From: Centrapalus pauciflorus | Lineage: Eukaryota > Streptophyta > Magnoliopsida > Asterales > Asteraceae | NCBI GenBank assembly: GCA_020465985.1 | Contig: JAANYP010000163.1 | Span: 956,958-1,020,957 of the forward strand | Length of the DNA stretch: 64,000 nt | Reading direction: 5' to 3' | Shown: positions 10,321-24,001 of the stretch, one piece after another | How the letters are laid out: each line of letters begins with the position of its first letter | Numbering within the stretch: the stretch's first letter is position 1 | Position numbers and translations under genes: made by a program | The notes under the pieces: generated by a model | Database searches by the model: none | The model's input: the letters and a program-made list of their open reading frames with translations, nothing else | Told to the model about the DNA's origin: nothing

Positions 10321-10910
10321 TTCCCAGAATTGTTCTTGGTGTTCTTCATTTTATTCATACGGATTTTTATCAATTTTCACTAAACACATTAATAATTGAC
10401 ATGCAACTAAATATATTGATGTATTATCATTATTGGATCGATTTTATACATTTTTCCCCATCAAAAACACTATAAATGGATCAAAATCATCCAAAATATA
10501 CTACTTTTGTCAAGAACACTTATTTTATCAAAAATTCTGATTTGTTGCTATTTTGGGTGATCCAATCCACAAATTTTGTTTTTGTTTCATTTAATAGTTT
10601 CAATTCATCATAATCTACTAAAATTTTAGACATGCAACAACAAATTTCATAATTGAATTCTTTGGTTTCGGTTTTCTCAAAATTCCGAACCAAACATTAT
10701 AAAGATTGAAATTATTAGTGAATTTACCTCAAAATCTTGTAGATTGATGATCTTTGATGATGATTGTAACTCTTTCTTGTATTGATTCTTCCTTTAATTG
10801 AGGTTTAAATGAACATTTGTGATGATTTCTTGGAGGAGCCGTATACTTAGAGAGAGATTAGAGAGAGAGAGAGTGATTTTAAGATTAATGATCTTAAATG
10901 ATCATTAATC

Positions 10911-10924
10911 GGTTTATATACTTT
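10911..10924 (-). promoter_or_regulatory. TATA box of the G1 LTR promoter
   Basis: The minus strand reads AAGTATATAAACC, followed downstream by a CT/GA-rich leader (10850-10880). A TATA box before a pyrimidine-rich 5' leader is a usual plant LTR promoter layout. An identical box is in the paired LTR near 18243-18256. Confidence 0.6.
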
Positions 10925-11179
10925 ATTTTATCACTTTGTATAATTAACCCACTTCTACTTTTGTGTTTTACATCTCTTTATTTTAATCGATAATACTTTA
11001 CAACATAAATATAATTTAAAATTATATTTACTTAATAAATTTTCATTCTTAATTAATATTTGCAACATAAATAAAATAACAAAATTATATTATTATCTCA
11101 AAATTAAGCATTACATGATCGGCTAAAAGTTAGGTTGTTACAGAATGGGCTCCACCACGCACAAACATCGTCCTCGAAG

Positions 11180-12064
11180 TTAGCTATGTTCGAACAGACT
11201 TGGATATGTAGCTTTCATAACATCTCTCGATTCCCAAGACTGATGCGAACCTTTGTGGTGTTTCCACTGGACGAGCACCATCTGTATATCTTTATTTCTA
11301 AGCTTTTTGGTCTTCGAGTCCAGAATACGTTCTGGCTCTTCAACCACTCTAAGCTTCTCATCAATTTGCAGATTAACGTGTGGTATCTGAACTTCTCTTT
11401 CATTGGCTAAGCTCTTTCTCAGATGACTGACATGGAACACAGGATGTATTCCAGATAAGTCCGCTGGCAGTTCAAGATGATAAGATTGATTTCCTATCTT
11501 CTCGACAATCTTGAAAGGACCGATGAATCTCGGAGCTAGCTTGTTTCTTTTAATGAACCGCACCACATTCTTCATTGGAGATACTTTCAGCATCACCCAA
11601 TCGTTAACTGCAAAACTTATGGATCTATGTCGATTATCATAATATGACTTCTGCCTGCTTTGAGCTTCAAGAATATTTCTTCTAACAAGCTGAATCTTCT
11701 CGTGAGTCAACTGTAGAAGGGCAGGTCCTACTATTGGCGATTCACCTGTTTCGCGCCAACAGGTGGGAGTTCTGCATTTTCTTCTGTATAAAGCTTCAAA
11801 AGGAGCCATCTTGATCGTTGAATGATAACTGTTATTATACGAGAATTCGACCAGAGGCAAGTGGTCATCCCAGTTACCACCCAGATCAAGAACGCAGGCA
11901 CGAAGCATATCTTCCAGAGTTAAGATAGTACGCTCACTCTGGCCATCGTCATTAGGATGATAAGCAGTACTCATAGAGATCCGAGTACCCATCCCATCTT
12001 GTAGAGCTTGCCAGAATCTAGATGTGAAACGACTATCACGATCAGATACGATAGACTTTGGCAC
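11180..12064 (-). pseudogene. G1 integrase core, GPY/F module and chromodomain
   Basis: The ORF begins inside the integrase core. It shows the second catalytic Asp (SDRD, Asp8), the catalytic Glu (GQSERT, Glu44), the conserved FEALYRRKCRTP block, a GPY/F motif (IGPFKIVEKIG, about 181-191) and a C-terminal chromodomain (about 246-291) with ILDSKTKKLRNKDI and LVQWKHHKG. This domain order is diagnostic of plant chromoviruses (Tekay/Del-like); the chromodomain is thought to direct integration to heterochromatin. A single in-frame TAA at 12094-12092 separates it from the upstream pol. It ends just before the polypurine tract. Confidence 0.9.
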
Positions 12065-12091
12065 ACCATGACGAGAAATTATTTCAGTGAT

Positions 12092-13321
12092 TTATAGTTG
12101 TGCCAATCTATCGAGGGAATATGTTTCTTTCATCGGTATGAAATAAGCTGATTTCGTTAATCGGTCCACGACTACCCAGATGGAGTCGTGCTGTCTTTTG
12201 GTCTTAGGCAACTTCGTGACGAAGTCCATTGTTATATGCTCCCACTTCCACTCAGGAACTGGCAGTGGTTGCATATCCCCAAAGGGTTTCTGATGTTCTG
12301 CCTTAACCATCTGACATATTCTGCAGCTTTCAACATAATGACTGATGTCTTTCTTCATTCCTGGCCACCAATAATCGGCTTTCAGATCAAAATACATCTT
12401 TGAGCTGCCAGGATGAATAGATAACTTGGACTTGTGGGCTTCAGATAGAAGAGTGTTGCGAATAAAACCATATTTAGGAATCCAGATTCGGTTTCCTTTG
12501 AGACAATGAAGTCCCAAATGATTCAGAGTTAGAAATTGTAGTTGCCCTTTAAGATTTTCAGAACAAAGATTCTCTTCTTTCAGTGCTTCAGCTTGAGCAA
12601 CTCTGATGTCTTCAATAAGATCAGAAGAGAATATAACCGGAGTTAGGGCATAACAACACTTTTCTAGATAAACTTTTCTACTCAAAGCATCCGCGACAAC
12701 ATTAGCTTTGCCGGGATGATATAGGATCTCGCAATCATAGTCCTTGATAAGCTCCAAGGACCGACGCTGTTTCATATTTAGATCCTTCTGAGTAAAAGTA
12801 TGTTTGAGACTTTTATGATCGGTGTAAAGCTGACATCGAGTCCCATAGAGATAGTGACGCCAAATCTTTAGTGCAAAGGTAACGGCAGCCAACTCAAGAT
12901 CATGAGTTGGTGCACTTTTCTCGTAGTCTTTTAATTGCCTTGAAGCGTAGGAAATAACCTTTCCTTTTTGCATGAGAACACATCCTAAGCCAGTACCAGA
13001 TGCGTCGCTGTAAACAACGAAATCGTCATTGCCTTCTAGCAAGGCTAGGATCAGCGCTTGAATAAGCTTCTGTTTCAGAATGTCAAATGCCTCTTGCTGT
13101 TTATCGGTCCAAACGAAAGGAGTATTCTTTCGTGTTAACATCGTAAGTGGCACAGCAATCTTCGAGAAGTCCTTTATGAATCGCCGATAATAACCGGCCA
13201 ATCCAAGGAAACTTCTTATTTCGGAGGCATGGTGAGGCGTTTGCCATTTTTGAACCACCTCGACTTTAGACGGATCAACGGAAAGACCTTTGCCAGAAAC
13301 AACATGGCCAAGGAATTGAAT
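12092..13321 (-). pseudogene. G1 reverse transcriptase thumb, RNase H and integrase zinc domain
   Basis: Starts directly after an intron-like insertion and continues the RT connection (SFLGLAGYYRRFIKDFSKIA). RNase H follows with catalytic residues in SDAS (Asp85 counted from 13258), HDLELAA (Glu122), TDHKS (Asp147) and ADALSR (Asp190). The integrase HHCC zinc domain (HPGSSKMYFDL...CRICQ) and first catalytic Asp (ITMDFVTKLP) come next. The ORF stops at a TAA in the integrase core; the frame continues in 12064-11180 without a shift, so one nonsense mutation separates them. Confidence 0.88.
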
Positions 13322-13405
13322 CTATAAAAGCAATAAAGTAGAGTTTCAAGTTTTGTTCAATCAAAGAACGCTTAAGGAGTAGCTCAAGACAATGTAAAGT
13401 TCTAC
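13322..13405 (-). other. Intron-like GT-AG insertion within G1 reverse transcriptase
   Basis: The 84 bp segment begins GTAGAACTTTAC and ends TTGCTTTTATAG on the minus strand. Excision joins the RT codons for WLRQ directly to IQFLGHVV in frame, restoring the conserved gypsy RT palm-thumb junction. The 3' end is T-rich as in plant introns. Left in place, it frameshifts and ends the upstream ORF at 13361. It could be a true spliceable intron or a small insertion that happens to look like one. Confidence 0.65.
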
Positions 13406-14611
13406 CTGTCTGAGCCAGAATTCGCACTTAGAAAATTTTGCATAGAGTCTTTCTTTTCTCAGTAATTCTAGCAATTGCCGCAAATGAATAGAATGGTCAG
13501 CCTCCGTTTTGGAGTAAATCAAAATATCGTCTATGAATATGATAACTGACTTATCCAGCATCGGTCTGCACACGCGATTCATGAGGTCCATGAACGCCGC
13601 TGGTGCATTTGTTAATCCAAACGGCATTACGAGAAATTCGTAATGACCGTATCTTATTCGGAAGGCTGTCTTCGGAATATCTTCATCTCTGACTTTTAAT
13701 TGATGATACCCAGAACGAAGATCTATTTTCGAGAAGTAGCTGGCTCCTTGTAGCTGATCAAACAGATCATCGATCCTGGGCAGAGGATATTTATTCTTTA
13801 TAGTAACCTTGTTCAACTCGCGGTAGTCGATGCACATACGGAAAGTTCCGTCTTTCTTTTTGACAAATAAGACAGGTGCACCCCACGGAGATGAACTCGG
13901 TCGGATAAACCCCTTTTCCAACAGCTCTTGCAATTGTTTTGACATTTCCTGCATTTCTGCAGGTGCAAGTCTATAAGGAGCTTTTGCAATGGGAGCCGCA
14001 CCAGGAACTAAGTCAATGCCGAATTCGACTTGACGTTCTGGTGGCACTCCAGAAATATCATCGGGAAAGACGTTTAAGAACTCACAGACGATAGGAATGT
14101 CAGCTAAGGTTTTCTCTTCAGAGTTTGATTCAGAAGAGACGTAGCACAGATAAGATTCGTGACCCTTAGACAAACATTTGTGAGCTTTCTCTACAGAAAT
14201 AAAGCAGTGAGCACCTTTTCTTTTCTCTCCTTTGTTCTCCAATACTCGGCCGTCTGAGGACTTGATTCTGATGATCCGACGGTTGCATACGATCGTTGCT
14301 TCATTGTTCGTTAGCCAGTCCATGCCGATGATAACGTCAAATTCTTTTAGCGGAATCAGTATAAGATCAAGGTTGAATATGATATTATCGATGAGTAGAG
14401 TGCAGTTTCGATATACAGAATCAGCCATAACATAGTTGTTACTGGCTGTCTTAATGTCAAGTACTACGGGAAGCTTCGATGGGGACTTAGATAATCTTGA
14501 TGCAAAAGAAGTCGATATGAAGGAACGACTCGCGCCGGAATCAAATAATACTCGGGCAGGAATGGAGTTATGTAAAAACATACCTGTAACTACATCAGGG
14601 ATTTCCTTTGC
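13361..14611 (-). pseudogene. G1 aspartic protease and reverse transcriptase
   Basis: Protease active site DSGAS (Asp14 from the Met at 14581), then the flap-like region ending in FDVIIGMDWL. The RT fingers and palm show KKKDGTFRMCIDYRELNK, IDLRSGYHQL, MPFGLTNAPAAF and the catalytic FIDDILIYSK (Asp351/352). It is in the same frame as gag and separated from it by one TAA (14614-14612). The ORF runs off the end of the exon into the intron-like segment at 13405. All catalytic residues seen are present. Confidence 0.9.
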
Positions 14612-15715
14612 TTATTCGGCCGTTATCTGAAACGCACGTGTCCTTGCTGTCGGAGTTGTAGTAGAACTTTTCACTGTAGACCCTCCAGCCGACGACTGTG
14701 ATTGAAATCGTTGCCCGCTTCGACACTGATACATAAAGTGTCCTCTTTTCCCGCACTTTGCACATCCTCGTCCCTGCTGTGGACATTCTTCACTGCTGTG
14801 ACCGATCATGTTGCACGCAAAACAAGTAACATCCTCTGGGTTGCACAATCCCATGTGTGACTTTCTGCATCTCTTGCAGAATCGCGGCTCGTTCGTTAGT
14901 GAATACGCTTGGGCTTTCGAATGCGAACTATACTGTTGAGATTGCTGGGGTTGTGATTTACTTGTCTTGAAAAATCTGCCAAATCTTTGTTTCTTCGGAG
15001 GAGATGGATTCATCGGGTTAGTCGTTGGAGCGTAAAGCTGATCACCATATTCTAAATACCCACGCTCGATCTGTCTTGCTGCTTCTACCATTTCCAAGTA
15101 ACTTTTGTATTTTATCACGCTCATCGGATGTCGATATCTAGGGTTGAGTCCTACGCGAAATCTTTTCATCTTTCTCTCCTTGGTAGCTACTTGATACGAA
15201 GAGTAGCCGCATAATCTCGAGAATTCATGCTCGTATTCATCAACTGTGTTTGTTCCTTGAGTAAGCTGCATCAGTTGTACTTCCATCTTGTCTCGCTGGT
15301 CTACTGGACAGTACTTCGCATTAAACATATCGAGAAACTGCTCCCATTCCAAAGTCTGAATCACCTCCTCTCCATGGATACTCCTCTGAGTCTTCCACCA
15401 AGCTCGGGCAGCACCGACAAATAACACGGACGCATAACTCACTTTCTTTGAGTCTAAACAATCAGAAATCCTGAAGATTTCTTCAGTGTGACTAATTCAA
15501 TTCATCGCCTGAATTGGATTAACTGTTCCTTCAAAATTCAAAGCACCGCTAGCTTTGAAATCTTTAAACTTGCAGCCTTTTGGCTGAGCAATTTGGGTTT
15601 CAGGATTTGTGTTATCAGAATCAGATTCATTAGTCTGGACTTGCTTTTCTTTTCGCTTATTCTTTTTATCTTCACGTCTTTTAGCTTCAGCCTCATTTCT
15701 TTTCGCTTATTCTTA
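14612..15715 (-). pseudogene. G1 Gag (capsid plus zinc knuckles), 5'-truncated
   Basis: A continuous frame from the LTR junction encodes a Lys/Glu-rich N-terminal stretch (NEAEAKRREDKKNK), the GCKFKDFKASG block, a retrotransposon capsid domain (AARAWWKTQR, WEQFLDMFNAKYCP, QGTNTVDEYEHEFSRL) and Cys-rich motifs: CKRCRKSHMGLC, then CCHC knuckles CFACNMIGHSSEEC and CAKCGKRGHFMYQC. A TGG-to-TGA nonsense (15499-15497) lies where the related gag at 38338 has Trp. The start codon and leader are missing, removed by the LTR-gag junction. Gag ends at an in-frame TAA before protease. Confidence 0.88.
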
Positions 15716-15716
15716 A

Positions 15717-18474
<2,758 letters not shown>

Positions 18475-18727
18475 GAATGGGCTCCACCACGCACAAACTT
18501 CGTCCTCGATGTTAGCTATGTTCGAACAGACTTGGATATGTAGATTTCATAACATCTCTCGATTCCCAAGACTGATGCGAACCTTTGTGGTGTTTCCACT
18601 GGACGAGCACCATCTGTATATCTTTATTTCTAAGCTTTTTGGTCTTCGAGTCCAGAATACGTTCTGGCTCTTCAACCACTCTAAGCTTCACATCAATTTG
18701 CAGATTAACGTGTGGTATCTGAACTTC
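18475..18727 (-). pseudogene. Integrase/chromodomain tail of a second, tandem G1 copy
   Basis: Repeats 11143-11395 with about four differences by eye: the polypurine tract and the chromodomain-bearing integrase C-terminus from EVQIPHVNLQ to the stop. It is fused at 18727 to a copia RNase H tail (MFTKSLA), giving a chimeric short ORF at 18748-18512 with no likely function. It proves that another G1 internal region once lay upstream of the 5' LTR. Confidence 0.88.
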
Positions 18728-19555
18728 AGCTAAAGATTTTGTGAACAAGTCAACTATCTATTTTTCAGTGTTTACGAAATGTAATTCTACGGTACCTTCT
18801 TCAACGTGATCTCTAATAAAATGGTACCGAATATCTATGTGTTTAGCGCGAGAGTGTTGTACAGGGTTACCAATAATGGCTATTACGCTCATGGAGTCTC
18901 AATAGATGGGCATCCGAGTAAGTCTGAAAATATAGTCTCGGAGTTGAGTGCGCATCCACAACAGTTGTGAGCAGCAACTTGCGGCCGCAACAGATTCTGC
19001 TTCAGCGGTGGACAGAGAAACACTGCATTATTTCTTCGATGCCTAACTTACCAGTTTGTCTCTTACGAACTGGATGTGACCTGAGGTACTCGTTGTGTCA
19101 TGTTTACAAGCTGCATGATCTGCATCTGAGTAGGCAGTTAGTTCGAAACTCGTTCTTTTCGGATACCAGAGACCAAGGTCATGCGTGCCTTTTAAATAAC
19201 GAAAGATTCGTTTTACGGCAGCCAAATGTGGCTCTTTAGGGTCGGGTTGAAATCGAGCACAAAGACAAGTAGCAAACGTTATGTCTGGTCTACTAGCATT
19301 TAAACACAATAAGGAACCGATCATTCCTCGATAGACCATGATGTCAGTGGATTTACCCATTGCATCGGCGTAAGGCTTTGAGGAAACGGACATGAGAGTT
19401 TTCATAGACGTACAGTTTTCCATCATAAATCTCTTTAGAAGATCATGGATGTACTTTGACTGGTTTATGAAAATCCCGTCAGGAAGTTGTTTGACTTGTA
19501 ATCCGAGGAAAAAGTTCATTTCCCCCATCATACTAATGTCGAACCTCGATTCCAT
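18728..19555 (-). pseudogene. Element C RT C-terminus and RNase H
   Basis: The frame 19555-19043 gives the RT end (SRFDISMMGEMNFFLGLQV, SRPDITFATCLCARFQ) and the RNase H start (SDADHAACKHDTTSTSGH). Sequence 18965-18728 adds the RNase H C-terminus (SRAKHIDIRYHFIRDHV, DLFTKSLA) with in-frame stops. The stop at 19043 and a frame change near it break the domain. The RNase H first Asp is visible. Confidence 0.8.
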
Positions 19556-20056
19556 TAATTTTGAAAATTCTTTACAAAGTGAAGGTTTTGTAGATCCGAA
19601 AATAATGTCATCTACATAAATTTGAACGAGTAGAATGTCATTACCTTTATGCAGTTAAAATAGGGTTGTGTCGACCGTATCTTTGAAGAAACCAGAATCA
19701 AGTAGGAATTCTGTTAGACTATCATACCATGACCGAGGTGCTTGTTTCAGACCATATAGAGCATTATCGAGAGCATAGACATATGATGGTCTAGACTCAT
19801 CGACAAAACCTTCATGTTGAGAAACGTACACCTCCTCTTTCAGAATCCCGTTGAGAAAAACCGTCTTCACGTCCATCTGGTAGACTGTGAAGTCTTTGTG
19901 GGCCGCATAAACTAGGAATAAGCGAATCGTTTTAAGTCTGGCAACTGGGGCGAATGTCTCATCGTAGTCGATTCCTTCTTGTTGTTGATACCGTTTAGCC
20001 ACGAGTCTGGCTTTGTTTCGGATGACAATCTCGTTCTCTTCTCGTTTGTTCTTCAA
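19556..20056 (-). pseudogene. Element C reverse transcriptase palm
   Basis: Contains NKARLVAKRYQQQEGIDYDE, TFAPVARLKTIRLFLVYAA, YQMDVKTVFLNG and ALYGLKQAPRSWY, the copia RT signature. The catalytic YVDDIIFGS lies just after the ORF stop (about 19630-19600), so the RT is split by a nonsense/indel near 19655. Related blocks occur at 45560-46140 in E1. Confidence 0.85.
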
Positions 20057-20677
20057 AATCCATTTTGTGCCGATGATGGACCGATCCTTTGGTCATCAGA
20101 TTAACCTCCATACGCGTAGGCGTTCGAACTGATGTAGCTCATCATGCATTGCTTTCACCCAGTCTAGATCTCGTAGAGCTTCAGTTATGGTTGTCGGTTC
20201 GTTCTTGCTCAGTATAGCAGCGAATAGGCATTCGGTGTTGGTAGGTCTTCTGGTTCGAACTGGAGAGGACTTATCCCTAATGATTTGAGATTCGGGGTTC
20301 GATAAAGTCCATTTTGTAGAAGCGGTACAAGGTCGTCTGTGGATTGGGGTGAATCAGATGGGGTTGAGTCGGTTTGAGGAGCATCTACTGGTGTTGAAGG
20401 TTCTGGGGCTATATTTGGGTTCAGGTTAGGAAAAACATAACCAGATGCGGATTTTGGGAGATGTTGGTGTGGTGTCAGTAGGTGTTGGCTCAGATATGTC
20501 AATGGTAGGTGAGCTTGGACTGACTTCATTTGTATATGCATCAGATTTAAGAAACGAATTAGGACTAGACTTAGAGTGTGGATATAATAGATTGAATAGG
20601 GAGTCTAGGTCTAGATCATCTTCTCCGATTGTCGTAGCAGAGGTGGATGCAGATGACGTCTGAGTCAGTTCAGACGA
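20057..20677 (-). pseudogene. Element C RT N-terminus and integrase-RT linker, degenerate
   Basis: A low-complexity Pro/Ser/Asp linker (20541-20209: PEPSTPVDAPQTDSTPSD) typical of the copia integrase-RT spacer, followed by a badly broken RT N-terminus. No clean domain boundary is visible. Confidence 0.6.
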
Positions 20678-21520
20678 TTATTGAGGAGCCAATTCTGAAC
20701 TGATTTGTTCAGAAACATTGTCGGGCTCAGCTAAATTATCGAATGTGATATTCACACTCTCATTAACTATTCTAGTCCATTTGTTGTACACCCTGTAGGA
20801 GGCTGAGTTTTTTGAGTATCTGATGAGTACGACTTCATCTCCTTTGGCGTCGAACTTACCCAACATTATCTTTGTCGTTTAGGATGAAACACCTGCAACA
20901 AAAAACACAATAGTGTTTGATATTAGGTGAGCATTTATTAATAATCTCATAGGGTGTTTTGCCAAACTGTTTGTTCATGATGGATCGGTTTTGAGTGTAG
21001 CACGCAGTGTCCACGGCTTCAGTCAAGAAGTGAAGAGGCATCTTTGAGTATGTGATCATGGAACGAGCTGCTTCAACCAGGGTTCGATTTCGTCGTTCGA
21101 CGACTCCGTTCTGTTGAGGAGTTCTGCTAGCGGAATATTGGTGGGAAATACCGACGGAATCTAAGAATTCGGATAACTCCTTGTTTTTGAACTCAGTACC
21201 GTTTCCCGTTGGGATGGTTTGGGCTTAAAGTTGGAGGTTTACTTGGGTCTGCTTCAGATTCGATATGATCAATTCTGGTGTCTCGTCTTTCGTGCGTAGG
21301 AACTTTACCCGGGTGTAGCGTGAGAAATTGTAGACCATCACCAGTATATACTTCTTGCCATTGATGATCTGAATGCGCATCGGACCACACAAATCCATGT
21401 GAATAAGCTCCAGAGGTTTTGTAGTGTTGGGGACTGCCTTTGATTTGTGTGAGGCTTTCTTGATCTTACTCTTTTCACAAGCTTTACACAGTTGATATTT
21501 GTCGAACTTTAGCTCCGGTA
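20678..21520 (-). pseudogene. Element C integrase
   Basis: Across several frames: the core block TPQQNGVVERRNRTLVEAAR (catalytic Glu, about 21130-21070), then FLTEAVDTACYTQNRSIMNK, KTPYEIINK, and the C-terminal GYSKNSKAYRVYN-like segment. The upstream region contains the degenerate HHCC and first Asp areas in broken frames (21390-21193 is out of frame). Non-functional. Confidence 0.75.
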
Positions 21521-21996
21521 GACCTCTGACGAGTTTGTTATACGAGCTTGGTTATGTTCTTGAAATTCAGATGTGAGAATCTCTTGTGTCATAACCATTA
21601 CTGTTGATATGAGGCCTTGGAAAGGAGGCATATCGTCTTGTTGACCTTGACTTTAGAATGATCGATGGTGTATAGATTGGACCTTCGAGTACCGGCGAGA
21701 ATCTCCTTACCCATTGGAGATCGAATACTGCATTGTGTAGCTTTGAAAGATACCTCAAGTCCTTTATCACAAAGTTGGCCTATACTAAAGAGATTGTGGC
21801 CAAGACCTTGGACATAGGAGACTAGAGTTATCTTTAGATTATCCATTTCGAGATCTCCAAAGCCACAAATTCGAGCAACCCCGTTGTTGCCGAATTTCAC
21901 CGAACCACCATCAGTTGACGTGTAGTTAGACAGAAGATCTTGTCGGCCAGTCATATACCGCGAGCATCCAGAGTCTAGGATCCACACACTGTTTGC
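21521..21996 (-). pseudogene. Element C protease and gag-pre-integrase
   Basis: Begins VWILDSGCSRYMTG, the copia aspartic protease active-site motif, and continues KFGNNGVARICGFGDLE, GLGHNLFSIGQLCDKG and GTRRSNLYTID leading into the pre-integrase zinc domain. The frame is open for about 129 codons (21987-21598) before a stop. The coding part starts right after a splice-acceptor-like sequence. Confidence 0.85.
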
Positions 21997-22015
21997 CTGA
22001 AAGCAAAGGACAGAT
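21997..22015 (-). promoter_or_regulatory. Splice-acceptor-like tract before element C protease
   Basis: The minus strand reads ATCTGTCCTTTGCTTTCAG, then GCAAACAGTGTGTGG and the protease. A pyrimidine tract ending CAG immediately before protease also occurs in E1 at 43656-43675, in a different copia family. Confidence 0.55.
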
Positions 22016-22183
22016 CAGTGTGTGAAGATTGAAGAGAAGGTTTTGAACTGAGTGTTCAAAAGCCGTTGAATAAATGAAGAACGGGTCCTACTTCGAGGTG
22101 ATTAGAAGTCGTTGTCTGCAAAACAGTTAAGGGACTTTTTGGTACTCAAATTGTACGGAATTTGAGTCCAGTTGGATTAGCGT

Positions 22184-23973
22184 TTATGGTAGGGTTATTA
22201 ATGGGAGAACCACCATCGTTCTTAGAGATATTACACTTAATGTCGTTGTTAGTAGAGATGCTATTTTTAGGGACCTAGATAGACTTATATTTAATAGGTC
22301 TGTTAGTTTCCCTTTTAACCTTATGTTAGGTTTGCGGCAGCGTCTATGTTTGAGAATAGGAGCATAATTTAACAATGTAGGTCTAGACAAACTTTGTGGC
22401 ATTTTGGACAGATTAAACAACCAATCAAATGAATATGCATTAATCGGAATAGCATTCAAACCATTACAATCATTCAAAACAGTACCAGAATGTAAATCAA
22501 CCACACGTTTGTCTTTTACATTGGAAATTGAAAACTTTGAAAAATTAAAAACTGCTCCTTGACTCTTGACTTTAGATGTCGTCTTTTGAGGTGTGCCCTT
22601 TGGTCTTACTCGAATTTTCTTAAATGAAACAAATATGTTTGTTAGCTTTTGCAGATTTAGAGTTACTAGACTATGTGTGCGATATCTGTTTCCGGGAATT
22701 ATGTTTGCCTTTATTGCTAGAAGTAGTAGAATTTCCGGGAACAGATTTAGAAGAGTTGCCAACATGTTTTGTGTTAAGTACGATCATCAAGGATTTGTCT
22801 TTCTTTATTTCTAAGAGATGTTGTTGTCTTAGAATTAAGTTTGTGTCGCTAGCTGGAGTTGAAATTATTTCCTTAGAGTTGTTAGTGACAGAAACTTGTT
22901 TTTCAAAACTATGTTGATTAGAAACAAGTTGAGATTCTAGACCCTTAATTGTGGCAAGAAGCTGGTCTCGTTCTTTGTCAAAAGAGTTGGCATCAAGTTT
23001 GAAATTTTGTTCTCGGACTGAAAACTGTCGTCTTGCCTCATTAAATTCATTTTCTTTTCTTAAAAAGATGTTTCTATCTGAATCAAACAACTCTTTGCTT
23101 TCTTTTAAGGCTAACTCAAGGTCATGGAATTTATCATTATTTAGTGAAGTGTCAGACTAGAAGAATTAAGTTTAGCAATTTCGGTTTCTAGATCTGATAT
23201 TTTCTTTGTAAAATCTATCCGTTCTTGCTCAAAATCTCATGTTGTATTTTCCAGTATCTGTTTTAGATCAGAAGCCCGGTGTTATAGAACAGAATATGGT
23301 ACATATTCACGAGGTTTTGGCAAGTTTGGATCAAGTGTAATCTCCTTTGGTTCAACAAATTCATCTTCTCTAAATGTTTTATCTAATTTTCCTTGAAGAA
23401 AATTGTAATTTAACCAATCATAAACAAATTTTGTGGTATATCAGGTCTTGCTCGTGTTACTTCTTCTTCGGCTAGCACTTCTGGCCAAGTTTTGTTATAT
23501 GGCATAGTGTACCTGCAACCCAGAGTTTCAAAATCATATAAAGGATCATGTAGTTTATCAACCATTTTTTTCATGGCTCCAGTACCGGTATACCCTAAAC
23601 CATCTTTTGGCTTCAACTGGCTAGGTTTATACATATTTATGGTTTGATCAGTTTGACCACGTTTGTAATACCTTTCTTCCATGTCTTTGAGTTTGTCGTT
23701 TTATTTCATTTTCTCAGCCAGTATATACTGATAGTTATAATCACTGTCAGATTTTTCAGATTTAAGCACTTGATGATTGTATTCTAATTTGGCCAGTTTA
23801 GCAGTTACTTCATTATGTAAAACTTTTAATTCAGCAAGAAATTCATCGTGCAGAAAACTTACCTCTTGATCTATGGATGATTCCTTGCTTGAACTGGCAT
23901 CTTGAGCCATCAACGAGACTTCAGGCGTTGTACTCGTATCACCATCTGGCTGAGTTTCGGCAATAAAGCACAT
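22184..23973 (-). pseudogene. Element C gag C-terminal region
   Basis: Broken frames: 23973-23701 (acidic, Ser-rich, KLEYNHQVLKSEKSDSDYNY), 23682-23410 (LGYTGTGAMKKMVDKLHD), 23090-22671 (coiled coil NEARRQFSVREQNFKLDANS) and a basic segment near 22600 (RVRPKGTPQKTTSKVKSQG). Content and order fit the extended gag tail of large copia elements between zinc knuckle and protease. No zinc knuckle is seen; it would lie beyond the element D insertion. Confidence 0.6.
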
Positions 23974-24001
23974 ATGTAGATCCCGAAAGGCTTCTCTAGT
24001 A

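Larger units (their letters stand above)
18728..23999 (-). mobile_element. Ty1/copia element C, internal region only, decayed
   Basis: The minus strand holds gag C-terminal region, protease, integrase, RT and RNase H in copia order, all broken by stops and frameshifts. No LTRs remain: the right side is interrupted by element D at 24002 and the left side ends inside the RNase H tail at the G1 fragment. It is a different copia family from E1 by sequence. Confidence 0.85.

Noticed and set aside
11135..11410. Plus-strand ORF over the G1 integrase tail, repeated at 18467
   Set aside because: It is antisense to the chromodomain coding frame, and repetition is explained by the duplicated integrase tail.
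21193..21390. 65-residue minus-strand ORF inside element C
   Set aside because: It is out of frame with the integrase remnants around it and has no recognisable domain.
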